Source: Pseudobdellovibrionaceae bacterium
Lineage (GTDB): Bacteria > Bdellovibrionota > Bdellovibrionia > Bdellovibrionales > Bdellovibrionaceae
Assembly (NCBI GenBank): GCA_030158485.1
Contig: JAOASS010000008.1
Coordinates: 1 to 48,530, forward strand
Direction: 5' to 3'
Length of the DNA: 48,530 bases
Shown here piece after piece: positions 1-8,661 of the stretch. The number at the start of each line of letters is the position of its first letter. Within the stretch, counting starts at the first letter, position 1. The notes under the pieces are model-generated. The model saw only the letters and a program-made list of their open reading frames with translations. It was not told where the DNA came from and did not search any database. A program made the translations under genes and the position numbers.

Positions 1-2660
1 TCACGGGCCAATTTTTAAAAACCGATGGTAGCGGAAATTTATCTTGGGATACGGCGACATCTGTTAATTTTACAGGCTCACTTTCTGGTGATGTTACGGG
101 CACTCAAAGCACTCTTGTCGTTGAAAAAATCCGTGGTGTTGGGGTTTCCGCAAGCGCTCCCGCAACAGGTCAGGTTCTAAAATTTGATGGCTCGAACTAC
201 GTCCCTTCTGCTGACGCAGGTCTTACTTCTGAAACTGATCCAGGCGTGCAAGCTTGGGCGAAACAAGCTCCGAACTCTATCTTTACAACTGTCGCTAACG
301 AACTAGGTCTTTCTTCCCGAGTTCCAGCTTCGATCGCGGCCCCAACTGGGGGCGAAGACGGAAAAACTCTGCGTTGGAACAATAGCACAGGCCAGTGGGA
401 ATGGTTCACCGCAGGAGCTGCGGGTTCCGGAGTCCAGTCGTTAAATGGACAAAATGGAGCGACTCAAACTTTTGCAATCGGTGCAGCGGGCACCGCCCCG
501 GCTTTCGCTTCTGCTTCAGATGTTCATACGTTAAATATTCCACTGGCATCAACCGCAAGTGTGACAAGCGGAACGATTTCAAAAACAGATTACGATTCTT
601 TTGTTGCAAAACTCACTTCACCGCTTACGACCAAAGGTGATCTACTTTCACGAGATGGATCGACTCATGTTCGTTTGCCAGCAGGAACGAATGGACAAGT
701 TTTATCCGCTGATTCCGCAGAAGCTTCGGGGTTAAAATGGATTGCGGCTTCGAGTGGTGACATCAATGATGTTATAGCAGGAAATGGACTCACTGGCGGT
801 GCCGCTTCTGGAAGCGCGACTTTGAATGTTTCAGCAGGAAACGGAATGATCGTGAATGCTGATGATATCGCAGTTGATGCAGGCTTGGGTGCTAATAAAA
901 TCCCACAAGTTGGCGGGACTGCTTTGGGTGCAAATGGTGTGATCGTAGCTAACGGCACTGCAACGGCACTCACTTCACTGAATTGTACAGTTGGGCAAGT
1001 CATTAAATTTGATGTTTCGGGTTTTGCCACTTGTGCGGCCGATGATACTGGAAGTGCCAATGCTTTTGTGCAAACTGGAAACTCTTTTGGTGCTGATTCG
1101 ACTCTAGGAACAAACGATAACTTCGCACTTAATTTTGAAACAAACGGTACGACAAAAATGACTCTTGCTTCAAATGGAAATTTGGGAATTGGAACTACGA
1201 CGCCTTCACCGAGTGCAATTCTAGATTTATCGAGTACATCTAAAGGACTTCTCTTGCCCAGAATGACAACTGCACAACGTGATGCAATTTCTACTCCGAC
1301 TAATGGATTGCAAATCTACAATACAACTTTAAATTCGATCAATGTTTATGATGGAAGTAGCTGGGATGAACTTAAACCGACGCCGTGGATGACATCAGGC
1401 TTGGATGCATACTATCTCAGTGGTAACGTTGGAATAGGAACTTCTAACCCTGCAACTAAATTACATCTCGACGTAGCTTCTGCGAGCGATGGTGTTCGGG
1501 TAAGAGATATGACTGGTGGGGAGCAAGGTTACGCTGAAATTACTCCTGATAGAATTACACTTGCCCCCGATTTGGCAGGACTCGCAAAACTAGATATCAA
1601 AAATGATAACGTAAATAACGTGAATGCATTTAGCATCGACACCGTCGCTGGAGCTGGAGCAAACTCAACTGTCAATGTTCATGGTCGACAAATAATTAAA
1701 CCGAATACTAATGCGGCTGGAATTTTACAGATTAAAAGTGCAGCAGGCGCGAGTTTGTTTAATGTTGATTCTACTAGTGGATTCGTTGGAATAGGAATAA
1801 GCTCGCCCGCAAGCACTCTCGACCTCAATGGCGGAATGACTTTTCAGGCTCTAGGATCGGGTCCTGCAGTAGCTCCCTCTCAAGGAAAAATTTATTTTGA
1901 CTCAACTGCAAACAAATTTAAAGTGAGCGAAAATAACGGAGCTTACGTTGATCTCGTGAGCTCCACGACGCCTAGCCAATGGACGACTAGTGGTTCAGAT
2001 ATTTATTACTCTACCGGAAATATTGGGATCGGCACGACCGCACCTCTCTCGCCCTTGCATGTTTCACGTTCAACTAATGCTACGACTGATGCTCTTATTG
2101 AAAACACCACAAACGGAAACGTAGCAAGCGCAGCAGTGACGTTTAAAAATAATGTCGGCACTGTTGGACAAGTTGGGACTTTCTCAAGTTCATACAGTGC
2201 TGCTCATTTAGCTTCACGAATACATATATTGGGTACATCGAATTCGAATGGTCTAGATTTGATATCAAGTAAAACAACTGGTGATCTTAGGATTTATACA
2301 GGCGGCATTGGTACTCTAAATGAACGCGTCCGAGTTACAAACGCCGGTGACGTTGGGCTTGGCATAAATGCCCCCGCAGCTAAATTAGATGTAAATGGGA
2401 CAACAAAGCTTGGCGCTACCGGAACTCCTTTTTCGTCCATTGGCCATTGCGCCATCGCGGCATTCTCAGCAACTTCGGGAAGTGCAAATTCACAAAGTTG
2501 CCCCGGAATAGCTGTTGGTTCAATTGTAACATGTACTCCAAGTTCCCCAGGAAACAACGCCACCTGGAGTGCATGGGTTGGCAGTGGTAACTTGGTCAAT
2601 ATCAACGTCTCTGCCAACATACCGAGCACTTCTTGGAAGTGTATGTGGATGTTGCCTTGA
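1..2660 (+). CDS. Tail-fibre-like repetitive surface protein, 5' truncated by window start
   Basis: The reading frame is open from base 3 to the TGA at 2658-2660, so the gene begins outside the window; the first ATG inside it (246) is probably not the start. The protein is rich in Gly, Ser, Thr, Ala and Asn. It carries five copies of a G-x-(V/I/L)-G-(I/L)-G-x4-P motif, each followed by a short beta-strand such as LDLSS, LHLD or LDVNG. This pattern is typical of trimeric phage-tail-fibre-like surface proteins. Two copies are preceded by a W-x-TSG-x-D-x-YY segment. The C-terminal 75 residues form a different domain with four cysteines. I see no C-terminal intramolecular-chaperone (peptidase S74) signature. 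It is likely an exported adhesin or fibre; the ligand is unknown. No phage genes accompany it. Confidence 0.8.
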   Translation, partial: TGQFLKTDGSGNLSWDTATSVNFTGSLSGDVTGTQSTLVVEKIRGVGVSASAPATGQVLKFDGSNYVPSADAGLTSETDPGVQAWAKQAPNSIFTTVANELGLSSRVPASIAAPTGGEDGKTLRWNNSTGQWEWFTAGAAGSGVQSLNGQNGATQTFAIGAAGTAPAFASASDVHTLNIPLASTASVTSGTISKTDYDSFVAKLTSPLTTKGDLLSRDGSTHVRLPAGTNGQVLSADSAEASGLKWIAASSGDINDVIAGNGLTGGAASGSATLNVSAGNGMIVNADDIAVDAGLGANKIPQVGGTALGANGVIVANGTATALTSLNCTVGQVIKFDVSGFATCAADDTGSANAFVQTGNSFGADSTLGTNDNFALNFETNGTTKMTLASNGNLGIGTTTPSPSAILDLSSTSKGLLLPRMTTAQRDAISTPTNGLQIYNTTLNSINVYDGSSWDELKPTPWMTSGLDAYYLSGNVGIGTSNPATKLHLDVASASDGVRVRDMTGGEQGYAEITPDRITLAPDLAGLAKLDIKNDNVNNVNAFSIDTVAGAGANSTVNVHGRQIIKPNTNAAGILQIKSAAGASLFNVDSTSGFVGIGISSPASTLDLNGGMTFQALGSGPAVAPSQGKIYFDSTANKFKVSENNGAYVDLVSSTTPSQWTTSGSDIYYSTGNIGIGTTAPLSPLHVSRSTNATTDALIENTTNGNVASAAVTFKNNVGTVGQVGTFSSSYSAAHLASRIHILGTSNSNGLDLISSKTTGDLRIYTGGIGTLNERVRVTNAGDVGLGINAPAAKLDVNGTTKLGATGTPFSSIGHCAIAAFSATSGSANSQSCPGIAVGSIVTCTPSSPGNNATWSAWVGSGNLVNINVSANIPSTSWKCMWMLP

Positions 2661-3279
2661 TGAAATTGTAGTTCTATATAATTGACGTGATATAAATCCT
2701 AATTAGGTCTCAAAAGAATCCAACTAAATTCCCAAAATAATTCGCATTTTTTTAATTTAATATATTTTATAATTAAACCGTATCGAGTTGAGAGTTTTGA
2801 TACGTCAATCTACTTTCTACGTTGAATTTATAATTTACAACTGTCAATTTTACCCATCCAGCAACCCACACATTGCATTAGAATAAGCTCAAAACTGGTT
2901 TCTATTTTGCATCAAACTAATTACAATAGGGGAATCAAAAATGTTAAGTCAAACCCGAAGATTGTCTTTAAATAAAAAAGTAATTTCCAATTTTTTGTCT
3001 AAAAAATTTCACTTTATAAATATATAAGTAAACCGAAAAGATTTAAGTCGAGACCTTGTGATAGCAACTAGATTCTCGCAAAGAAAATTAATAACAAAAA
3101 AATCGTTGGGAGGGGCAGAAAAAACACATTAAAAGTTAACAAAGTTAAGAAGACTTTGTCATCGCGTATCCTAAGGAATCATGTTTGTCGGCTCTCGGGA
3201 TCATTGAATACTCTTATTTTGAATCAACAACAATCCTCTTCAAATCATGAGATTGAAGATTGCTTACAAAAGGTGATTT
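2661..3279. other. AT-rich intergenic stretch without a convincing gene
   Basis: About 620 bases between the fibre gene and the cysteine-rich gene, very rich in A and T. It holds a 10-bp palindrome CCTAATTAGG at 2698-2707 and a short direct repeat (AAAGTTAAC then AAAGTTAAG) near 3131-3148. The only open frame of note starts at 3156 and runs into the next gene; it looks spurious. The promoter of the downstream gene must lie here but no clear -35/-10 pair stands out. Confidence 0.5.
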
Positions 3280-3687
3280 ATGAACAAAATTTATTCATTA
3301 ATATTAATAGCTTTATTTTTTCAATTCCAAATTGCAACAGCCGCAACTGATCTTCAATGTCAAAAAGACTTTGGACAAAATTTATCTAGCTGTACACAGT
3401 CAATTGACACTCAAAGTGTAGATCCCAAACTTCGTTCAGAAGTTCACAAAGCCTGTGTTAACGATGCAAAAGCCGCGAAGGTGACATGCCTAGCTGGGGT
3501 TAACCAGTGCGTGCTAACTTGTGATAGTTCAAGAAATACTGCTGTTACAACTTGTCAGACAACATACAACCCAGCAGAATGTGGTGGAAATCTAATTTGT
3601 GAAGAAATACTTGCGCAACAACGTAATGATTGTATTGCTGAAGCTGATTCAACTCTTATCTCCTGCAAAGCTAGCTGCCAATTATAA
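3280..3687 (+). CDS. Exported cysteine-rich protein with CX10C spacing
   Basis: A 135-residue protein with a classical signal peptide: Lys-3, then a hydrophobic stretch ending ...ATAA around residue 22. The mature part has 12 cysteines in a regular pattern. Five neighbouring pairs are separated by exactly ten residues and two by three residues (CVLTC, CKASC). An even, mostly helical composition with such spacing suggests disulfide-linked helical hairpins in the periplasm or outside the cell. The start has an AAAGGTG ribosome-binding site ending 4 bases before the ATG. It is a single-gene unit followed by a hairpin terminator at 3713-3757. I do not recognise a family and assign no function. 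Confidence 0.75.
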   Translation: MNKIYSLILIALFFQFQIATAATDLQCQKDFGQNLSSCTQSIDTQSVDPKLRSEVHKACVNDAKAAKVTCLAGVNQCVLTCDSSRNTAVTTCQTTYNPAECGGNLICEEILAQQRNDCIAEADSTLISCKASCQL

Positions 3688-3712
3688 TCCAAGTTCATAA
3701 AACTTAAAAACT

Positions 3713-3757
3713 AAAAAAACCCCGAGAACATGAAGTACTCGGGGTTTTCTCTTTTTT
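3713..3757. terminator. Bidirectional intrinsic terminator
   Basis: Perfect inverted repeat CCCCGAG (3720-3726) / CTCGGGG (3738-3744), with an A-run on the left and a T-rich run on the right. It can therefore end the plus-strand cysteine-rich gene and the minus-strand mpl operon, which converge here. Confidence 0.85.
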
Positions 3758-3798
3758 CTCCACACTTTAACAGCGCACCGTCACGCCTCATGTACCTG

Positions 3799-5214
3799 TC
3801 ACATTAAAGCTTTCATCAGTTTAGTGTAGATGCCGTCGAAGCCACCGTTGGACATGATCATCACAAGATCCCCCTTTTGGGCTCCTTTGGCGACGTCGCT
3901 TACGATATCATCTACTTTCGCGTACACTTGCGCCGACTTACCGCTGGCGACTAGATCCCCAACTAGTTCTGCCGAAGAAAATTTGTTTCCTTCTTCAAGC
4001 TTGCTTTGGTCGAAAGCTTCCATAATGAGAGTCTTTTCAGCGAATTGGAAAGCTTGAGCATATTCTTTCTGGAATATTTTTCTTCTTGAAGTGGCACTGC
4101 GCGGTTCAAATACAGCCCAGATTTTTCGATCTGGGTACTTGGCTTTAATTCCACGCAAAGTTTCTTTCACTGCGGTTGGATGATGCGCAAAATCTTCGAT
4201 AATTAACACACCTCGAGGCTCACCTAAAATTTCTTGGCGACGCTTGACCCCCAGGAAACTCGTAAATGCTTTTTTCACAGTGGCCAAATCCCAATTCAAG
4301 ACTTGAGTCAAAGTAATCACTGAAAGCGCATTGAGCACGTTGTATTCACCGCTCAAAGGTAAGTGAAATTCTCCCAAATCCTGACCCTTAAAGCGAACTG
4401 TAAACACAGTTGTGTCACCGGCTCTTTTTAAAATTTTTGCGGTCACATCCCCTTTTGAAAGGCCGTAGGTCAAGACCGGCGCTTTTGCGAAGTGTAGCAA
4501 GCTCTCAATATTCTTGTCCTCTGCCCAGGCTACAATTTGCCCTTCGGGTTTTGTGATTTTCATTAAAGTAGCAAATGCTTTTTTAACATCGTCTAAATCT
4601 TTATAAATATCAGCGTGATCAAATTCAACACTCGTTAGAATTGTGTACTTCGGCCGGTAATGAGTGAATTTAGGAACTTTATCAAAAAAAGCCGTGTCGT
4701 ACTCGTCCCCTTCAATCACGAAAAGATCTTTTTCAGGATTTCGAAAACTCTGGGAAAAGTTAAGTGGAATTCCTCCAATTAAAAAACCCGGAGCCTGACC
4801 ACTTTGTTCTGCCACCCACGTCATTAAAGATGAAGTCGTAGTTTTTCCATGAGTTCCAGAAATACAAACACAATCCCGGTTTGCAATAATAAATTCCCCC
4901 ATCGCTTTCGGTAGCGACGTATAAGGAATTCCTAGTCTCACAAGCTCTATCGCTTCTGGATTTTGGGCCGAAATCACATTTCCTACGATCACAAAATCTG
5001 GGCGTGGATTTAAATTTTCAGGCTTGTATCCTGAATGAATTTGGATTCCTAAGCTTTCAATTTGTGTCGACATCGGAGGATAAGGATTCGCATCCGATCC
5101 ACTCACTTTAAAACCACGATCTTTTAAAAGTCCTGCCAGACTGGCCATCGCAGTCCCACAAATTCCCATTAGGTGAATGGTCGAACCTTTTTTTAAATCT
5201 GTTAAATTCATCAT
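3799..5214 (-). CDS. mpl: UDP-N-acetylmuramate:L-alanyl-gamma-D-glutamyl-meso-DAP ligase
   Basis: Mpl is a cytoplasmic Mur-ligase-family enzyme that joins recycled murein tripeptide to UDP-MurNAc using ATP, bypassing MurC, MurD and MurE. In 471 residues I see the N-terminal nucleotide-binding GICGT (17-21), the PYPPMST segment near 44-50 typical of Mpl, the ATP loop SGTHGKTTT (119-127), EGDEYDTAF (168-176), and the late motifs EDFAHHP and FEPRSATSRR. Length is normal. The first ATG overlaps the stop of the upstream serine hydrolase by 4 bases (ATGA); a second ATG follows directly. It is the last gene of a murein-recycling unit with LD-carboxypeptidase, which makes its tripeptide substrate. 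Confidence 0.93.
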   Translation of the reverse strand: MMNLTDLKKGSTIHLMGICGTAMASLAGLLKDRGFKVSGSDANPYPPMSTQIESLGIQIHSGYKPENLNPRPDFVIVGNVISAQNPEAIELVRLGIPYTSLPKAMGEFIIANRDCVCISGTHGKTTTSSLMTWVAEQSGQAPGFLIGGIPLNFSQSFRNPEKDLFVIEGDEYDTAFFDKVPKFTHYRPKYTILTSVEFDHADIYKDLDDVKKAFATLMKITKPEGQIVAWAEDKNIESLLHFAKAPVLTYGLSKGDVTAKILKRAGDTTVFTVRFKGQDLGEFHLPLSGEYNVLNALSVITLTQVLNWDLATVKKAFTSFLGVKRRQEILGEPRGVLIIEDFAHHPTAVKETLRGIKAKYPDRKIWAVFEPRSATSRRKIFQKEYAQAFQFAEKTLIMEAFDQSKLEEGNKFSSAELVGDLVASGKSAQVYAKVDDIVSDVAKGAQKGDLVMIMSNGGFDGIYTKLMKALM

Positions 5215-6269
5215 GCCGATTTCCTTAAACCTTCAATAAGCCAATTATGAATTTTGGGCCTTAAACTTTTAAAACGATTATTTTCTCGTCCGTAAACCAA
5301 ACGATTACTCAGTACACACACAGCTAAATCCATTTTCGGATCATACCAACTACTGGTTCCTGTGAAGCCCGTGTGCCCAATCGAACTTAAATCCATATAA
5401 TGGCCGCAGCTGGCTTGTCCAGGTGTGGGCATCATAAATCCTAGGGCCCAGTCCCCTTTCCCTTCTTCCACCGCGCGTCTTGCAAAAAGCTGAGCTGTCT
5501 TTTGTTTCACTTCATAACGTGCAATTCCTAAAAGCTGAGATCTAACGTGAAGGGCATGCCAACCTAAATCGTCAATTGTTCCAAACAGTCCCGCATGGGA
5601 ACTGACCCCACCTAAAGCCCATGTGTTTTCATCATGAACTTCGCCCTGAAGAAGGCGATTTCGCCAAGGACATTCTTCTGTCGGAGCATAAAGTATTTTT
5701 CTTTGTGTCGCTTGGTTATCAACATGAAATTCCAAAGTCGTCCCAATATAAAAAGTTTCTTTTATAAATTCCCAAACTTGCAAAAGATCTTTTTGATAGA
5801 TTTCTTCTAAAATAAAACCCAAAAGTAAAAAATTAATATCTGAATAAAGACATTTTTCAACTGGAGTCTTCGGGTCTTCTTTCATCAAAGCTGTTTTCAA
5901 ATCCAAACGTTTTTCATGAAAAGATTTTTTGAGATCCAAGGTTTTATAATAAGGTTTCCAAGCTTCAAAACCTGTGTAGTGCGCTAAAAGTTCTCGCACT
6001 AAAGTTTGATGTCGGTACCAAGGTAATATCTTTTTCACGGCCGTGTTTAAATCCCAACGTCCCTGATCATAAGCCAGCATCATGGCTTGAACAGTAAATA
6101 TCACTTTTGTTAACGATGCCAAATCGTAATAAGCATATGTCTGCCCTAGAGCGATATCACAAACAATTTTTCCCGCTTGAAAGGCCCTGACCTGAACTCC
6201 CGGAGTAACATCTTGAATCTCGGGCTCAATCAGTTGAGTCAGGTTTTTTTCCATCGTCGTAAATCTCAC
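5211..6269 (-). CDS. Serine hydrolase, class C beta-lactamase / penicillin-binding fold
   Basis: 352 residues with the three landmarks of the serine beta-lactamase/DD-peptidase fold: SxxK as S52-L-T-K55, a Tyr motif YSD at 142-144, and HTG at 299-301 in place of KTG. There is no signal peptide, so it should act in the cytoplasm or start elsewhere; an alternative Met at residue 6 gives the same picture. It overlaps mpl by 4 bases (ATGA) and the LD-carboxypeptidase gene by 4 bases. This places it in murein recycling, perhaps trimming or hydrolysing a muropeptide or ester. Substrate is unknown; an EstB-like esterase is an alternative reading. Confidence 0.82.
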   Translation of the reverse strand: MRFTTMEKNLTQLIEPEIQDVTPGVQVRAFQAGKIVCDIALGQTYAYYDLASLTKVIFTVQAMMLAYDQGRWDLNTAVKKILPWYRHQTLVRELLAHYTGFEAWKPYYKTLDLKKSFHEKRLDLKTALMKEDPKTPVEKCLYSDINFLLLGFILEEIYQKDLLQVWEFIKETFYIGTTLEFHVDNQATQRKILYAPTEECPWRNRLLQGEVHDENTWALGGVSSHAGLFGTIDDLGWHALHVRSQLLGIARYEVKQKTAQLFARRAVEEGKGDWALGFMMPTPGQASCGHYMDLSSIGHTGFTGTSSWYDPKMDLAVCVLSNRLVYGRENNRFKSLRPKIHNWLIEGLRKSA

Positions 6270-7222
6270 TTTTTAACTCCTGTTTGAACTCGAAGCTCTC
6301 TTTTTTTTCCTAAAGTCAGCACGCTTTCTGTCCCTAAAGGTAAAACCCTTTGAATCGTATCATGTCCACAAGGAAGCCCTCTTAAAACGGGGAATTTCTG
6401 CTGGCTTGCCCAATTTTGAAGAACCCAATCCACTTTATTTGTTGTTGCAGAATCAGGATCAGATTTGGGTTCATCTCCTCCGATAAAAGTTCCAAATACC
6501 ACAGCCTGACAATTTTTAAAAACACCTGCTTCTGATAAATGAAAAAGCATTCGATCGACTCGGTAACCACGTTCGCCGATTTCTTCAAAAAAAACGATTT
6601 TATTTTTAAAATTGAATTCGTCTTTTGTGCCCACGTGACCTTCGATCACTTTTAAATTCCCACCCAAAACTGACGCTTTTATTTTTTTATTTTTTAATGC
6701 TGCTTTATTTAAAGCCACCAAATCAGAAAACACCACTTCCGACAAATTCCCTTGCACAACTTCAAAAAGTTCTTTCTCGACATCTGGTGGAACTTGGCCT
6801 TTACCCAACCGATCCAGTAACGCGCCATGAAGTCCCGTCCAATTCCAGTTTTGAACTAAAAATCCATGCAATGATGTAATATCACTGATTCCGATAAGCA
6901 TTTTAGGACTTTGTTTTTTGATTTTCCTTAAAGCTGGAAGCAAATGATTACTACCGTAACCACCCCTTAAACACCAAATAGCTTTTGAATCTTTGGCTTT
7001 TAAAGCTTTGATCAAACTCCGAATTCTTTTTGGATCCGAATTGGAAAAGAGAGGATGATCTTCGATCAAATCAACAGGTATTCTGACTCGATATCCTTTT
7101 GATTCTAAAAAAGCTCGTGCATTTTCTAAGTCACTTTGAGAACACGCAAAACCCGGCGCAATAACATCAATTACATCACCAATTTTAAGAGCCGCAATTT
7201 TTGCATTTGAAACTTTTGCCAT
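6266..7222 (-). CDS. ldcA: LD-carboxypeptidase, peptidase family S66
   Basis: This enzyme removes the terminal D-Ala from murein tetrapeptide to give the tripeptide that Mpl uses. The 318 residues show the S66 pattern: LRGGYGS at about 85-91, nucleophile Ser113 in GISD, a conserved Glu in FFEEIGE (211-217) and His287 in GLPCGHD. The spacing matches the Ser-Glu-His triad of LdcA/MccF. No signal peptide is present, as expected for the cytoplasmic recycling enzyme. MccF-type microcin-immunity peptidases share the fold, but the mpl context favours LdcA. First gene of the recycling trio; purF lies 35 bases upstream on the same strand. Confidence 0.9.
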   Translation of the reverse strand: MAKVSNAKIAALKIGDVIDVIAPGFACSQSDLENARAFLESKGYRVRIPVDLIEDHPLFSNSDPKRIRSLIKALKAKDSKAIWCLRGGYGSNHLLPALRKIKKQSPKMLIGISDITSLHGFLVQNWNWTGLHGALLDRLGKGQVPPDVEKELFEVVQGNLSEVVFSDLVALNKAALKNKKIKASVLGGNLKVIEGHVGTKDEFNFKNKIVFFEEIGERGYRVDRMLFHLSEAGVFKNCQAVVFGTFIGGDEPKSDPDSATTNKVDWVLQNWASQQKFPVLRGLPCGHDTIQRVLPLGTESVLTLGKKRELRVQTGVKK

Positions 7223-7257
7223 TTTGTCATTGTGGCGAAATTTAACTCAAAGCTCAA

Positions 7258-8661
7258 TCAAGTATTCACTCTCGTTGGATACTTTTCGTTAAAGCAAGCT
7301 GCACAGAAAGTTTCTTCATTTTCACCTAGACCTTTGAAGAGACCCTTTAAAGTTAAGTAAGCTAAACTATCAGCCCCAATATATTTTCGAATTCCTTCTA
7401 AATCCATTTGCGTCGCAATCAATTCCGATTTTTCCGGAGTATCGACTCCGTAATAACAAGGACTCACTGTGGCTGGACTGGCAATTCGAAGATGCACTTC
7501 TTGCGCTCCGGCATCTCTTAAAATTTGAATAATTTTTTTAGAAGTTGTGCCCCTGACAAGAGAGTCATCAATCACCACAATTCGTTTACCTTTAAGCAAA
7601 GCTTTCTGTGGATTCAATTTAATTTGAACTCCTAAATCCCGCATTCCCTGAAGCGGCTGAATAAAAGTTCTTCCTACGTAACCATTTTTCACAATTCCCC
7701 ACTCAAAAGGGATTCCGGATTGCTTCGCATAACCCAATGCGGCTGCGACGCCACTATCAGGAACAGGAATTACCATATCGGCATCAACTGGACTTTCAAG
7801 AGCCAAACTTTCACCAAACTTTTTTCTGGCTTCATAAACATGATGACCAAAAGTTTGTGAGTCCGGTCTGGAAAAATAAATCAATTCAAAAACACAAGCC
7901 GCTTTCTTCGATGATTTCTTAAACTGTGTCGAAGTCAGTCCTCGGCTGTCGATTGTGACAATTTCACCGGGCTCAACTTCCCGCACATACTGCGCCCCCA
8001 CTAAATCAAGAGCACAAGTTTCAGAAGCCACGACCCAACTTGAATCACTAAAACGACCAATCACCAAGGGCCGAAAGCCCATCGGATCACGAATCGCAAC
8101 AAGTCGATCCACACCCATCCACGCCATACTGTATGCGCCTTGAACCCACTCCAAAGCTTGCGGTAAAGTTTGGCTCCAATTATCACCGCCAATTCTTGAA
8201 AGTAAGTGCAGGAAAATTTCTGAATCTGAAGTTCCTTGAAAAAGCGAACCTTGCTTCTGCAAATTTTCCCTGAGTTCTAAAGAATTCACCAAGTTACCAT
8301 TATGAGCTAAAGCAATAGGTTTACCACGAACATCAGCTTTTAAAGGCTGTGCATTGATCAGTAAATTTTGACCGGTTGTCGAATAGCGAACATGACCGAT
8401 TGCAGATTTTCCCGGCAAGTCGTTCCATTTATATGAATCAAATACATCAGATACAAGCCCTAAGCCTTTATGAAGATGAAGTTTTTCACCATCAGAAGTC
8501 ACAATTCCTGCAGATTCTTGTCCCCGGTGTTGCATGGCATAGAGACCTAAGTAAGTCATCTCGGCCGCTTGAGGATGATTCCACACGCCGAAAACTCCGC
8601 ACTCTTCTTTCCAGGAAGACTTATCATGATCGACATTTAAGTTTCTAGAATTTAAACTCAT
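7258..8661 (-). CDS. purF: Amidophosphoribosyltransferase
   Basis: PurF catalyses the first committed step of purine synthesis, PRPP plus glutamine to phosphoribosylamine. I place the start at 8661, not at the upstream ATG at 8673: the 8661 ATG forms an ATGA overlap with the purL stop and has GGGAG 5 bases upstream. This gives 467 residues with a 20-residue propeptide, then the N-terminal nucleophile Cys21 in ECGVFG. Glutaminase motifs (MQHRGQES, GHVRYST) and the PRPP loop VVIDDSLVRGTTS follow. The cysteines in SPCYYG and CAAC match the 4Fe-4S ligands of the Bacillus-type enzyme. It is the distal gene of the purine operon. Confidence 0.95.
   Translation of the reverse strand: MSLNSRNLNVDHDKSSWKEECGVFGVWNHPQAAEMTYLGLYAMQHRGQESAGIVTSDGEKLHLHKGLGLVSDVFDSYKWNDLPGKSAIGHVRYSTTGQNLLINAQPLKADVRGKPIALAHNGNLVNSLELRENLQKQGSLFQGTSDSEIFLHLLSRIGGDNWSQTLPQALEWVQGAYSMAWMGVDRLVAIRDPMGFRPLVIGRFSDSSWVVASETCALDLVGAQYVREVEPGEIVTIDSRGLTSTQFKKSSKKAACVFELIYFSRPDSQTFGHHVYEARKKFGESLALESPVDADMVIPVPDSGVAAALGYAKQSGIPFEWGIVKNGYVGRTFIQPLQGMRDLGVQIKLNPQKALLKGKRIVVIDDSLVRGTTSKKIIQILRDAGAQEVHLRIASPATVSPCYYGVDTPEKSELIATQMDLEGIRKYIGADSLAYLTLKGLFKGLGENEETFCAACFNEKYPTRVNT

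Noticed and set aside
665-1060. 131-residue open frame on the minus strand inside the fibre gene
   Set aside because: Shadow of a repetitive Gly/Ala/Ser/Thr coding region; no start signal or domain.
1-2660. Prophage, because of the tail-fibre-like protein
   Set aside because: No capsid, portal, terminase, integrase or lysis gene in the neighbourhood; such fibres also occur as cell-surface proteins.
3156-3350. 64-residue open frame upstream of the cysteine-rich gene
   Set aside because: No ribosome-binding site, unusual composition, and it runs into the better-supported gene at 3280 in another frame.
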